From assembly GCA_044239865.1 (NCBI GenBank), contig JBIIAO010000001.1, forward strand, positions 1 to 64,000: a DNA stretch of 64,000 nt, in the 5' to 3' direction. The DNA is from CAIZGX01 sp044239865 (lineage in GTDB: Bacteria > Bacteroidota > Bacteroidia > Flavobacteriales_D > Sanyastnellaceae). Both the position numbers and the translations under genes were made by a program. The notes beneath the pieces are model-generated. The model was not told the DNA's origin and did not search any database. It saw only the letters and a list, made by a program, of their open reading frames with translations. Below, piece after piece: positions 25,629-33,830 of this stretch (positions are counted from its first letter, which is position 1; every line of letters starts with the position of its first letter).

Positions 25629-26714
25629 ATGCGAGTTGCAGTCCTCGTCTCGAATGATCTAACATACGATCAACGAGTAAGTAAGATTTGCGATTCCCTT
25701 CAACATAAAAATTGGGAAGTACGTCTGATTGGCGTGCTTAAATCTGGAAGCAGCCCACTTCAGCGCAACTATTCAACGCAACGATTAAATGTCTTTTTTA
25801 GCAAAGGACCTTTGTTTTATTTCATGTTGAACGTGCGCATGTTCTTCTATTTACTTTTTCATAAAACCGATGTTATTTGGGCGAATGATCTCGATGTCTT
25901 GTGGCCGGCGGTATTGATGAAGAAGCTTCGCGGCACAAAAGTCATTTACGATTCTCACGAGTATTTTACAGAGGCGGAAGGATTAACCGGAAGAGACCGA
26001 ATTAAAGCTATTTGGACGCGCATTGAAGAACGCTGCATTCCGCATGTAGATCTTTTTATTACGGTGAATGAAAGTATTGCTTCCATCTATCGAAAGAAAT
26101 ACAATCGCGAAGTTTTAGTTCAGCGCAACATGCCTGTTTTGTTGAAAGATGAAAGTGAACGGGAAGCGTTGTTTGAAGTGAAGACTGTGGTTCTTCAGGG
26201 AGCTTACATAGATCCCGATCGGGGTGGAATGGAATTGGTTGAAGCGTTTCAGTATTTGGAAGGCATTCAATTGCTCATTGTTGGAGCTGGAAGAGATTTA
26301 GAAAATATTAAAAGACGAATTATTGAATTGCATTTGGAAGAAAAGGTTAAAGTTCTTCCCCGGATGTCTTATTTCGATTTGAAGAAGTTAACGCAACGCG
26401 TTCACCTGGGTGTTTCGCTAGACAAGCCGTTGCACTTGAATTACACGCTTTCTCTTCCAAACAAATTATTCGATTACATTCATGCCGGAGTGCCAGTGCT
26501 TGTCAGTAATTTGGTTGAACCAGCGCGCATAGTGAACGAATACCATGTAGGTGAAGTTGTTGAAGAAGTAACACCGAAAGTTATTGCTGAAGGAATTCAG
26601 AAAGTGCTGAACTCCGCTTCATACAACGAGTATAGAGCTGCCACGAAAAAAGCAAAGTCGGCGTTGCATTGGCAAGCCGACTTCGATAGACTAGATTTCT
26701 CTATAATTTATTAG
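25629..26714 (+). CDS. glycosyltransferase family 4-like
   Basis: A 361-residue GT-B glycosyltransferase. The N-terminal domain has VLVSNDLTYDQRVSKICDSL (residues 4-23) and VIWANDLDVLWPAVLMKKLRGTKVIYDSHE. The C-terminal domain has VVLQGAYIDPDRGGMELVEAF near 193-213 and LPNKLFDYIHAGVPVLVSNL near 283, holding the nucleotide-sugar site. Donor and acceptor are unknown. The gene ends in a 4-base overlap of stop codons with the convergent outer-membrane protein gene. Confidence 0.88.
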   Translation: MRVAVLVSNDLTYDQRVSKICDSLQHKNWEVRLIGVLKSGSSPLQRNYSTQRLNVFFSKGPLFYFMLNVRMFFYLLFHKTDVIWANDLDVLWPAVLMKKLRGTKVIYDSHEYFTEAEGLTGRDRIKAIWTRIEERCIPHVDLFITVNESIASIYRKKYNREVLVQRNMPVLLKDESEREALFEVKTVVLQGAYIDPDRGGMELVEAFQYLEGIQLLIVGAGRDLENIKRRIIELHLEEKVKVLPRMSYFDLKKLTQRVHLGVSLDKPLHLNYTLSLPNKLFDYIHAGVPVLVSNLVEPARIVNEYHVGEVVEEVTPKVIAEGIQKVLNSASYNEYRAATKKAKSALHWQADFDRLDFSIIY

Positions 26715-27307
26715 AACAAAAATCCGACAGCAACTCCTGTGCGGACAAAGTATCCAACGTATGGACGGAAGGCTTCGTTAGGTGCTTCCACAAAAGGTTC
26801 GCTGGTTGACACACGCGTGTCTCCGCTATTCCAGATGGTTCCGAAGTTTACGTCGATACTAATTTTATCTTGGAAAATTCTTTGGTAACCGAATGACATT
26901 CCAACTCCGCCTGTGTTAATGTTGCGTTTGTTGTAATCGTAGATAGTCATGTAAGTAATGGGGTCGTATCCCACATAAATTTGTTCAAGCGCTTCCATGT
27001 ATTGGTAACGAGCGAACATAGAAAGGTAAATTCCTTCAGGAGCATTGTATTTACCCATGTAATAACGGAATTCCGGAGTAATGGCAGCGCGGGTAATGAA
27101 ACTGCTTGCAAAACCATCGCTTTGATCTTGATATAAGACTCCCAAAACGAAGCTTGATCTTACTTTCGTCTGATGCTCGAAAGACACATTAGCTGTGCGC
27201 ATGATGGGAGAAGAAATATCCAACTTAAGGATGTTCTTTTTTTGTGCTGAAACCACGCTTGAGGTCAATATCAACACGATTACGAATAACTTGCTTATAA
27301 ACTGCAT
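26711..27307 (-). CDS. predicted outer-membrane beta-barrel protein, unknown function
   Basis: A 198-residue exported protein, starting at MQFISKLFVIVLILTSSVVSAQ (a signal peptide) at 27307. An upstream in-frame start at 27391 would put 28 odd residues ahead of the signal peptide. The mature part alternates aromatic and polar residues in about eight strands (SSFVLGVLYQDQSD, YLSMFARYQYME, GVGMSFGYQRIF) and ends in FVRTGVAVGFLF, a beta-barrel-like ending with terminal Phe. No specific family is recognised. Confidence 0.75.
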   Translation of the reverse strand: MQFISKLFVIVLILTSSVVSAQKKNILKLDISSPIMRTANVSFEHQTKVRSSFVLGVLYQDQSDGFASSFITRAAITPEFRYYMGKYNAPEGIYLSMFARYQYMEALEQIYVGYDPITYMTIYDYNKRNINTGGVGMSFGYQRIFQDKISIDVNFGTIWNSGDTRVSTSEPFVEAPNEAFRPYVGYFVRTGVAVGFLF

Positions 27308-27368
27308 ATATTTTTCTTTTTGTATGAATAAATTTAGTGCAATTTCGCTAAGTCGAAACGAAAAAACT

Positions 27369-27596
27369 ATGACAAAAAAGTTTAACATCATTTATCTCAG
27401 TTTAGCTCCAGTATTATTTGGGCTGAGTTGGTTTATTTCTCGTGAACTGTTCAACCACTTCATGAAGAACAAAGGAACAATTGATAACCCTGCTAAGGAC
27501 AATTCATTTGTCTTCGCGTGTGGATTTTCTTTCCTGTACCTTCTGGTGTTTTTTATCATACGTGACCTCTATCCGAAAAAAAATAACAAGTCGTAA
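27369..27596 (+). CDS. small two-helix membrane protein, unknown
   Basis: A 75-residue protein starting at MTKKFNIIYLSL (27369). Two hydrophobic segments (IIYLSLAPVLFGLSWFI and FVFACGFSFLYLLVFFII) flank a polar loop with FMKNKGTIDNPAKDN, and the tail is basic (YPKKNNKS). A CAATTTCG -7-like box lies 21 nt upstream. The frame is open further upstream antisense to the barrel protein gene, but the membrane topology and the box favour the short form. It is divergent from the barrel gene and precedes recA by 57 bp. Confidence 0.65.
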   Translation: MTKKFNIIYLSLAPVLFGLSWFISRELFNHFMKNKGTIDNPAKDNSFVFACGFSFLYLLVFFIIRDLYPKKNNKS

Positions 27597-27653
27597 ATAC
27601 ATTACAAGATCACACAACAAATTTGTCAAACAATTAAAAATTAAAGAAACATC

Positions 27654-28658
27654 ATGACTGAGATAAACAAAGAAAAATTGAAGGCCCTTCAATTAACCAT
27701 GGATAAGTTGGAAAAGACTTACGGAAAGGGTGCGGTAATGAAATTGGGCGATAGCGCAGTAGAAGCAATGGAGGTGATTCCTAGCGGATCATTGGGTCTT
27801 GACCTTGCCTTAGGCATAGGCGGATTTCCGAAAGGAAGAATTGTAGAGATCTACGGTCCAGAATCTTCGGGTAAAACAACCTTAGCCATTCACGCGATTG
27901 CGGAGTGTCAGAAGATGGGTGGTATTGCTGCTATCATCGATGCCGAGCACGCGTTCGATAAGTTTTACGCTGAAGCGTTGGGTGTTGATACCGAGAATCT
28001 TTTAATCTCTCAGCCAGATAATGGTGAGCAAGGTTTAGAGATTGCCGATAACCTCATTCGTTCAGGCGCCATTGACTTAATTGTCATTGACTCTGTAGCT
28101 GCATTAACTCCTCGTTCTGAGATTGAAGGAGAGATGGGCGATTCAAACGTAGGTGTGCAAGCACGTTTAATGTCGAAGGCTTTACGTAAGCTTACAGGTA
28201 CCATTAGCAAGACCGGATGTTGCTGCATCTTCATTAACCAATTGCGTGAAAAGATTGGTGTCATGTTCGGTAACCCAGAAACAACAACAGGTGGTAACGC
28301 ATTGAAGTTCTACGCTTCGATTCGTTTAGATATTCGTCGCTCTACTCAGTTGAAAGACGGAGAGAACGTAATTGGAAATCACACCAAAGTGAAGGTTGTA
28401 AAAAACAAAGTTGCGCCACCTTTCAGAACGGCAGAGTTCGACATTATCTACGGTCAGGGAATTAGCCGTGTAGGCGAGTTAATTGACATGGGTGTTGATT
28501 TAACCATTGTGAAAAAAGCAGGTTCTTGGTTCTCTTACGGTGAAACCAAATTGGGACAAGGACGCGATGCGGTGAAACAATTGTTAGACGACAACCCAGA
28601 ATTAATGGCTGAAATTGAAGGCAAAGTGAAAGCAGCTCTTGCAGCTAAAACTGCATAG
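27654..28658 (+). CDS. recA: recombinase RecA
   Basis: A 334-residue RecA, which forms ATP-dependent filaments on single-stranded DNA for homologous recombination and SOS induction. Walker A GPESSGKTT is near residue 69, the LIVIDSVAALTPRSEIEGEM segment (Walker B and L1) near 142, and L2 is represented by NQLREKIGVMFGNPETTTGG near 196. The length is normal, with a short C-terminus (VKAALAAKTA). No LexA-type box is recognisable upstream. A symmetric terminator follows and is shared with the convergent M42 peptidase gene. Confidence 0.98.
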   Translation: MTEINKEKLKALQLTMDKLEKTYGKGAVMKLGDSAVEAMEVIPSGSLGLDLALGIGGFPKGRIVEIYGPESSGKTTLAIHAIAECQKMGGIAAIIDAEHAFDKFYAEALGVDTENLLISQPDNGEQGLEIADNLIRSGAIDLIVIDSVAALTPRSEIEGEMGDSNVGVQARLMSKALRKLTGTISKTGCCCIFINQLREKIGVMFGNPETTTGGNALKFYASIRLDIRRSTQLKDGENVIGNHTKVKVVKNKVAPPFRTAEFDIIYGQGISRVGELIDMGVDLTIVKKAGSWFSYGETKLGQGRDAVKQLLDDNPELMAEIEGKVKAALAAKTA

Positions 28659-28680
28659 TCTTATTTCACAGACAAACAAA

Positions 28681-28706
28681 AAGAGGAACCATCGGTTCCT
28701 CTTTTT
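28681..28706 (+). terminator. bidirectional terminator between recA and the M42 peptidase gene
   Basis: Stem AAGAGGAACC with loop ATC and arm GGTTCCTCTT, flanked by A-run and T-run, so it can work in both directions. Confidence 0.9.
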
Positions 28707-28725
28707 TATTTCCACCAAAATGAAA

Positions 28726-29841
28726 TTATTTAATGTATCTCCAGTCTTGATTGTTCTTAATCGTTTTCAACGAATGATAGATCAAATGAATAACAGCTTC
28801 TACGTCGTCTTTAGCAACCATTTCAACTGTCGTGTGCATGTAGCGCAATGGAAGTGAAATAAGCGCACTCGCAACGCCCGCATTGCTGTAAGCAAAAGCG
28901 TCGGTGTCTGTTCCCGTTGCTCTGTAAACAGCTGCACGTTGAATGTCGATCTTATTCTTTTCAGCAGCTGTAATAATGTGCTTCAATAAGTTGTTCTGCA
29001 CAGCAGGGCCGTAGCTCAATACAGGCCCTTTGCCGCATGAAATATCTCCGCTCATGATCTTGCTCATCATGGGAGTTTGCGTGTCGTGACACACATCTGT
29101 AACAATGGCAACATCCGGATTAATGCGATGTGCAATCATTTCAGCACCACGCAATCCAATTTCTTCTTGAACTGAATTCGTGAAGTATACACCGAATGGA
29201 AGTTTGACTTTGTTTTCTTTCAGCATACGTGCTACTTCGGCAATCATGAATCCTCCTATGCGGTTGTCTAACGCGCGACCTAAGTAGTAGCGATCGTTCA
29301 ACACCATGAACTCATCTTCGAAGGTGGCAACGCAACCTACGTGAATGCCTAGTCCTTCCACTTCGTCTTTTGTTCTAGCGCCAACATCTAAGAAAATATT
29401 TTTCATGGATGGAGCCTCCTCTTTCTCCTGACGGACGTGAATCGCCGGCCATCCGAATACGCCTTTCACCAATCCTTTTGGGGTTTGAATATTCACTCGC
29501 ATGGAAGGCGCAATCATGTGATCGCTTCCGCCATTGCGACGCAAATAAATAAATCCATCTGGAGTAATGTAATGCACGAACCACGCGATTTCATCGGCGT
29601 GAGCTTCCACCACAACTTTGTAAGGAGCATCTGGATTAATCACACCAACCACGGTTCCGTAGGTGTCTACGATGTGCGTGTCGATATACGGACGAATGTA
29701 ATCTAACCACATTTGCTGTCCGGGTGTTTCGAATCCGGTTGGAGCAATGTTGTTAATGTATTTCTCTAGGAATTCATGACTTTTCGCATTCAAGATGCTC
29801 TTCGGTTTTTTTGTAGCCGGTGCTTTTGTTTTCTTTGCCAT
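28726..29841 (-). CDS. M42-family metallopeptidase (glutamyl/deblocking aminopeptidase)
   Basis: A 371-residue dinuclear zinc aminopeptidase of the M42 family (FrvX/PepA-type). Metal and catalytic residues are visible in VVEAHADEIAW near residue 77 (first His and the catalytic Asp), GRALDNRIGG near 192 (bridging Asp), TNSVQEEIGLRGA near 225 (Glu pair), VTDVCHD near 250 and MHTTVEMV near 337. The extra N-terminal basic stretch KKTKAPATKKPKS is unusual. It degrades peptides in the cytoplasm, and substrate preference cannot be read. A TATTTTTG box ends 17 nt before the ATG. Confidence 0.92.
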   Translation of the reverse strand: MAKKTKAPATKKPKSILNAKSHEFLEKYINNIAPTGFETPGQQMWLDYIRPYIDTHIVDTYGTVVGVINPDAPYKVVVEAHADEIAWFVHYITPDGFIYLRRNGGSDHMIAPSMRVNIQTPKGLVKGVFGWPAIHVRQEKEEAPSMKNIFLDVGARTKDEVEGLGIHVGCVATFEDEFMVLNDRYYLGRALDNRIGGFMIAEVARMLKENKVKLPFGVYFTNSVQEEIGLRGAEMIAHRINPDVAIVTDVCHDTQTPMMSKIMSGDISCGKGPVLSYGPAVQNNLLKHIITAAEKNKIDIQRAAVYRATGTDTDAFAYSNAGVASALISLPLRYMHTTVEMVAKDDVEAVIHLIYHSLKTIKNNQDWRYIK

Positions 29842-29858
29842 TGCAATAATTTGTATTT

Positions 29859-29866
29859 CAAAAATA
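29859..29866 (-). promoter_or_regulatory. -7 box TATTTTTG for the M42 peptidase gene
   Basis: An exact TANNTTTG match, ending 17 nt before the ATG at 29841. Confidence 0.55.
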
Positions 29867-29888
29867 GACTTGTAATAACCCGTGGTGA

Positions 29889-30572
29889 ATGTATCAAGAA
29901 AATAGTTTAAACAAAACAGCGGTGAACAAATCGCGCACGCGTGAACTTGTTCAAACAGCAGACGGCTCGTTCACGTTGTTTATTCCGGAAGTGGAAGAGA
30001 CTTATCACAGCACGCACGGCGCGGTGCAAGAATCCATGCATGTTTTTATTGAAAGTGGAATGAAGGCCTGCGACAAAGAAGTGATTCGCATTTTGGAAGT
30101 GGGCTTGGGAACGGGATTGAATGCTATGTTAACCCTTCAAAATGCAACAACAAAAATCGACTACTCCGCGCTTGAGCCTTATCCGTTGTCGAAAGAAATA
30201 TTGAATGAATTAGCTGCAAGTCGCTCAGATCAATTCGAAATGAAATTTCATGTTTCGAATGCTGGCGAATGGATTTCACTACAAGAAAATTTTTCATTTA
30301 TTCGAATGGAAGTGGGGTTGGAAGAATTTTCTTCCGAAGAGAAATTCGATGTCATTTATTACGATGCCTTTGGTCCGCGCGTAGAACCTGGCTTGTGGAC
30401 GCTAGAGCGCATGCAACAATGTTTCGATTTGTTGAATGATGGCGGCGTCTTGGTTACCTATTGCGCGAAAGGCGAAGTGCGTCGCAATCTTCAAGCAGCG
30501 GGGTTTGTTGTTGAGCGGTTGGCAGGACCTCCGGGGAAGAGAGAAATGCTAAGAGGGGTGAAGCCCCTCTAG
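29889..30572 (+). CDS. MnmD-like tRNA wobble-uridine methyltransferase
   Basis: A SAM-dependent methyltransferase of the MnmC N-domain (DUF752) family without the oxidase domain, as in stand-alone MnmD. MnmD methylates aminomethyl-(2-thio)uridine at tRNA position 34. Motifs: ETYHSTHGAVQESMHVFI near 37-54, LEVGLGTGLNAML near 68, IYYDAFGPRVEPGLW near 156, and GGVLVTYCAKGEVRRNLQAAG near 187. The first ATG gives 227 residues, but family proteins usually begin near the GTG at 29922, so the first 11 residues are uncertain. Its last codons lie in the first hairpin of a micro-hairpin array. Confidence 0.82.
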   Translation: MYQENSLNKTAVNKSRTRELVQTADGSFTLFIPEVEETYHSTHGAVQESMHVFIESGMKACDKEVIRILEVGLGTGLNAMLTLQNATTKIDYSALEPYPLSKEILNELAASRSDQFEMKFHVSNAGEWISLQENFSFIRMEVGLEEFSSEEKFDVIYYDAFGPRVEPGLWTLERMQQCFDLLNDGGVLVTYCAKGEVRRNLQAAGFVVERLAGPPGKREMLRGVKPL

Positions 30573-30627
30573 AATGTTTTCAACGAATGCCCTGCGGGCG
30601 AATGTTCTTTGAACGAATGTCTGTGAC
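30552..30627. repeat. micro-hairpin array A (GAAT-spaced)
   Basis: Five consecutive hairpins: AGAGGGG-tgaag-CCCCTCT (overlapping the end of the methyltransferase gene), GTT-ttc-AAC, GCCC-tgc-GGGC, GTTC-ttt-GAAC and GTC-tgt-GAC. The last four are separated from one another by exactly GAAT, and the first by AGAAT. The stems differ but each is perfectly self-complementary. It marks the left edge of the accessory island. Confidence 0.85.
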
Positions 30628-30714
30628 GATTATACAGATTTAAAAAATCGCACTCTCATTCTGTTTGTCATTCTCATTCTGAAATCCAGAAACAGAAACA
30701 GTAGGAGAAAGAGA

Positions 30715-30873
30715 ATGATGTTTTTCATTCTATCATTTTCTTCCAATAAACCGAACAACATCCGCAATACCAATGTGGTATTTGCCTTCACTGAGTTCGA
30801 CGAGCAATTCATGGAATCAGGAACAGAGATCCGCAAGATTCAACAAATTCGATCGTCATTTGACGAGTTGTAA
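30715..30873 (+). CDS. possible 52-residue ORF or gene remnant
   Basis: This short frame begins with two ATG codons and reads with ordinary-looking codons (NTNVVFAFTEFDEQFMESG, EIRKIQQIRSSFDEL). It may be a small gene or the tail of a lost one. No family is recognised. The rest of the 367-bp gap (30573-30939) holds array A, CATTCT-rich low-complexity sequence that can fold back on a GAGAATG stretch, and a -7-like TACCTTTA at 30884-30891 upstream of the next gene. Confidence 0.3.
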   Translation: MMFFILSFSSNKPNNIRNTNVVFAFTEFDEQFMESGTEIRKIQQIRSSFDEL

Positions 30874-30939
30874 ATAAAATCATTACCTTTAGCTAACAGC
30901 AACAATCTTCGCCTATCGCATTATAAAAGACAACATAAC

Positions 30940-31773
30940 TTGAGAAGACTAACATACATATTTACAGTTTTAACTCTGCCAATTTTATTGGCGAGTTTTG
31001 CGCCTGCCGATAAATCAGCTCAATTATATTCTATTCCGACACAGACTATCAATCTTTATAAATTACTTGCTGACAATTCAAGAACTTCTACCCAAACCAT
31101 TAAAGCATTTCAAATCAGCGAACAGGTTACCTACAGGGAGTATAAAGACTATTTAAAATCTGTAAAAAAGGACTCATCTGCAACCTTTTATTTAACTCAA
31201 CTACCCGACAGCACTATTGGTTCAGCTGAGGTATATAAAGAATATATAACCAGTGTCGAATATGACAACTTTCCAGTTCTTGGTATCTCATGGGACAACG
31301 CAATGAATTTTTGCAAATGGAAAACGCAGAAAGAAAACAAAGACGGCATTCAAGTTATTTACCGTTTACCAAACTGCTCGGAGTGGTTAGCAGCGTATTC
31401 CTATTTATCTGAAAATAAGATCAAAAACGATTTTAATAAAAATTATTCTGATTGGCTAGTCAATTCATTTGACGAATCTTTTTCCCGCTATGCAAGCGAT
31501 ACTTCATCCAGTCAATTTATTTACGACTGGTTGTATTTTTACAAAAGCAAAGACTCAGTTTGGTTGAATCGTAAGCTGGTAATTGGAAATTCATATTTGT
31601 ATCAGCAACAAAATATTTTATTTTATTTATTTAGTTTCTTTGCAAATGAAGGGTATAGGCAAATTGGTTTTAGATATGTAGAAGAAACGGTTTCAGATTC
31701 ACCTGAAACAGGTCAAAATGGGAAGAGTATTGCACAATCACTAATAGAACATTGGGGTCTGAAAAATAAATGA
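30940..31773 (+). CDS. GldK-like (SUMF1/FGE-fold) secreted protein
   Basis: A 277-residue protein starting with TTG (LRRLTYIFTVLTLPILLASFA, a signal peptide without a lipobox cysteine, unlike true GldK). The mature part has the order of the formylglycine-generating-enzyme fold used by GldK/GldJ: FQISEQVTYREYKDYL near 65, FPVLGISWDNAMNFCKWKT near 107, YRLPNCSEWLAAY near 145 and GYRQIGFRYV near 243. Catalytic cysteines of real FGE enzymes are not evident, so it is probably structural. It overlaps the GldN-like gene by 4 bases, and that pairing is the strongest argument for a T9SS-type role. Confidence 0.7.
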   Translation: MRRLTYIFTVLTLPILLASFAPADKSAQLYSIPTQTINLYKLLADNSRTSTQTIKAFQISEQVTYREYKDYLKSVKKDSSATFYLTQLPDSTIGSAEVYKEYITSVEYDNFPVLGISWDNAMNFCKWKTQKENKDGIQVIYRLPNCSEWLAAYSYLSENKIKNDFNKNYSDWLVNSFDESFSRYASDTSSSQFIYDWLYFYKSKDSVWLNRKLVIGNSYLYQQQNILFYLFSFFANEGYRQIGFRYVEETVSDSPETGQNGKSIAQSLIEHWGLKNK

Positions 31774-32735
31774 AACAAACTTTATTAATAATATTTCCAT
31801 TCATATTCCTTTCATTCGTTGCAAGGGATAAGATGAAGCGCTCTTATGAGTCGAGTGATTTTAAATGCTCTTACGAAACAACTGATGGGCGATTAGACGG
31901 CAATTATGTTTCTTATTACAACAATGGCCAGAAGAAATCAGAGGGTAAATTTGCAAACAATTATCGAATTGGTAAATGGACTGTTTGGGATTCTACAGGC
32001 AGGATTCGAATGCAGCGTGACTATACAGACGCGTTTACTTTCAAAAGAATTATTCCTAAAGTTGCAAAAGACAAAGTAATTAAACTTCTAAATGTTCCGC
32101 AATACTCTCTGAAATACAATAAAGACGGCTTCATAGAGTATTTTTATTTAAGAGAGCGAGCCGTTCTTTATTTACACCGGAAATGGCGATTTGTAGCACC
32201 TAATGAAAACAGACTGCTTTTTGAGAAAGACAAATTGTTTTCCATACTTAACAAGAATATATTTAATAAAAACATAACTCCTTACAAAGTTACTGATGAC
32301 GAATTTCAGGAAGAACTTTTGGTAACAGATTTAGACACATCCTCAATTGAAATTATTGGCTTCAAAATAAAAGAGGCCTATTTTTTTGATAGCGAAAGAC
32401 TTGTTTCTGAAACGCGAATTATGGGAATATGTCCGGTTGGATTCAGCAAGCTTAAACAAGACACCGTTGACTTGTATTGGGTTTATTTTCCTTATATAAG
32501 AAAGTATTTAGCTCAAGAAAAAATTCAGCAATCTGGACTTCCTGCTAAAATTAAAACCTTTGACGACTTGTTTTTTTATCGCTATTTCTACGGACAGATT
32601 TATAAGGAATCAAATATTTACGACAAACCAATTTCAGCATACAAGAGTGGAAAGGAAATAGAACAAGAAGCTGAAAAAATTGAATTAGATTTAATTGAAA
32701 GTGAACACGACATTTGGATAACATTAACCGAATGA
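31770..32735 (+). CDS. GldN-like protein with N-terminal MORN-type repeats
   Basis: A 321-residue exported protein (signal MKQTLLIIFPFIFLSFVA). Residues about 40-85 contain MORN-like repeats (GNYVSYYNNGQKKSEGKF, RIGKWTVWDSTGRI). The rest follows the T9SS ring protein GldN: an early RKWRFVAP counterpart of its VWRVIDL segment, IKEAYFFDSERLVSETRIMG and ICPVG near 205-230, LYWVYFPYIRKYLA near 240, and TFDDLFFYRYFYGQIYKESN then IYD near 268-290. The ending IESEHDIWITL matches GldN's EHDLWEY. The MORN part is not present in GldN that I know. The gldL and gldM genes are absent nearby. Confidence 0.75.
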   Translation: MKQTLLIIFPFIFLSFVARDKMKRSYESSDFKCSYETTDGRLDGNYVSYYNNGQKKSEGKFANNYRIGKWTVWDSTGRIRMQRDYTDAFTFKRIIPKVAKDKVIKLLNVPQYSLKYNKDGFIEYFYLRERAVLYLHRKWRFVAPNENRLLFEKDKLFSILNKNIFNKNITPYKVTDDEFQEELLVTDLDTSSIEIIGFKIKEAYFFDSERLVSETRIMGICPVGFSKLKQDTVDLYWVYFPYIRKYLAQEKIQQSGLPAKIKTFDDLFFYRYFYGQIYKESNIYDKPISAYKSGKEIEQEAEKIELDLIESEHDIWITLTE

Positions 32736-32782
32736 CGGAAAGAAAAACAGCATTAGGTAAGTTAAGAGAAGTTAAGATAATC

Positions 32783-32804
32783 GGGTCGAAAGATCTTTCG
32801 ACCC
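32783..32804. repeat. 22-bp perfect palindrome
   Basis: A perfect 22-bp palindrome with half-site GGGTCGAAAGA, between the GldN-like gene and array B. It could be a terminator stem without a T-run, or an operator. Confidence 0.7.
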
Positions 32805-32831
32805 TAGGTAAGAGAAGGTATGAGCGGTGAA

Positions 32832-32889
32832 GAATGTCTTTCAGACGAATGCCCTCCGGGCGAATGTTCTTTGAACGAATGTCTGGGAC
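32832..32889. repeat. micro-hairpin array B (GAAT-spaced)
   Basis: Units separated by exactly GAAT: GTCT-ttc-AGAC (32836-32846), GCCC-tcc-GGGC (32851-32861), GTTC-ttt-GAAC (32866-32876) and GTC-tgg-GAC (32881-32889). The period is 15 bp. Comparison with array A shows loop changes (tgc/tcc) while stems stay paired. It ends 3 bp before the stop of the ORF6N gene. Confidence 0.88.
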
Positions 32890-32892
32890 TAC

Positions 32893-33763
32893 CTAATCAT
32901 GAAGATGTGCGAGTATTTGAGACACGAGTCCATCCATTTTAGAAAATGCAAACCATCTTTTTCCTAAATCCTTCAATGACGCGCCAAGATGATAGAGTTC
33001 TTTATCATCGAGAATGATAAATCGGTCGTGAGAATTTTTAAGAATTCTAATTTCAATAGGTTTGTATTGGGCATTGTGTTTTTCCAAATCGAGTTTCAAT
33101 TGCTCTGTGATCCTTTCAGTGTAAATGGTACAGGAAACTCTTCTGTTTCTTTTTGAAAGCTGCAGCAATGTGGTTTCATCTATGTAGTTATCGATGAGAA
33201 TAAGGGATCTCTTGGCTTTTGCAATCAATTCGCTTGAAAAGATGTACGCATCGAAGATTTGATTTTGGAAGAAAATACCCGATTGAGGAAACTTATTTTC
33301 AGATATGAAATTAAAAATTTCGTTGAATTTGTTTTCTTGATTAATAAGTCTCGTTTCAATTTCACTAACTCGACTTTGCAATGATGGTGAATGTTTCGTG
33401 CTGGCACGTGAATCGATAAACGTTTGGATAATTTCAATGTTGATATTTAACGCTATTTCACTATTTAAAACACCTGATAACATTGCCACTCCGTACTCTG
33501 TGAAGACATATGGTAGTTTTCTTAATCCCATTTTTTTCAGAATTGGATGTCACAATTTGTGACTTCCAATTATCGAATTCCTCAGAGGTTAGCTGAAACA
33601 TAAATTGTTCAGGAAATCTATTTGCATTACGCTTTACAGTTTGATTTAGAACTCTAGTTTGAACGTTATACAACCGAGCCAAGTCTCTGTCAAACATAAC
33701 TTGCTTGCCACGAATGATGAATATTCGCGATTCAATTTCCGACTTAATAAGTTTTTGTTCCAT
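32893..33763 (-). pseudogene. ORF6N-domain protein with PLD-like C-terminus, frameshifted
   Basis: Two minus-strand frames together encode one protein. Frame one (33763-33461) starts MEQKLIKSEIESRIFIIRGK and has the ORF6N DNA-binding pattern (RVLNQTVKRNANRFPEQFMF). Frame two continues with GLRKLPYVFTEYGVAMLSGV (rest of ORF6N), a coiled coil, and a phospholipase D-like end (HDRFIILDDKELYHLGASLK). The break is at a run of seven A residues (33531-33537): six As would restore SEKMGLRKLPYVFTE. So it is a pseudogene, a slippage-expressed gene, or a base-calling error. ORF6N/KilA-N proteins are typical of phages and mobile islands. As it stands the first frame gives 100 residues and the second 212. 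Confidence 0.8.
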
Positions 33764-33803
33764 TTGACAAACATATTTCTGGGATTTGGAAAACGCACTA
33801 ACC

Positions 33804-33830
33804 TTTATATGCAGTTTATATGCAGTTTAT
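33804..33830. repeat. 11-bp direct repeat, 2.5 copies
   Basis: TTTATATGCAG occurs twice in tandem and is followed by TTTAT, directly before array C. Confidence 0.8.

Noticed and set aside
30630..30836. Minus-strand ORF of 68 residues between the MnmD-like and GldK-like genes
   Set aside because: It runs through CATTCT-rich low-complexity sequence and the complement of the plus-strand ORF at 30715, and the translation has no protein-like pattern.
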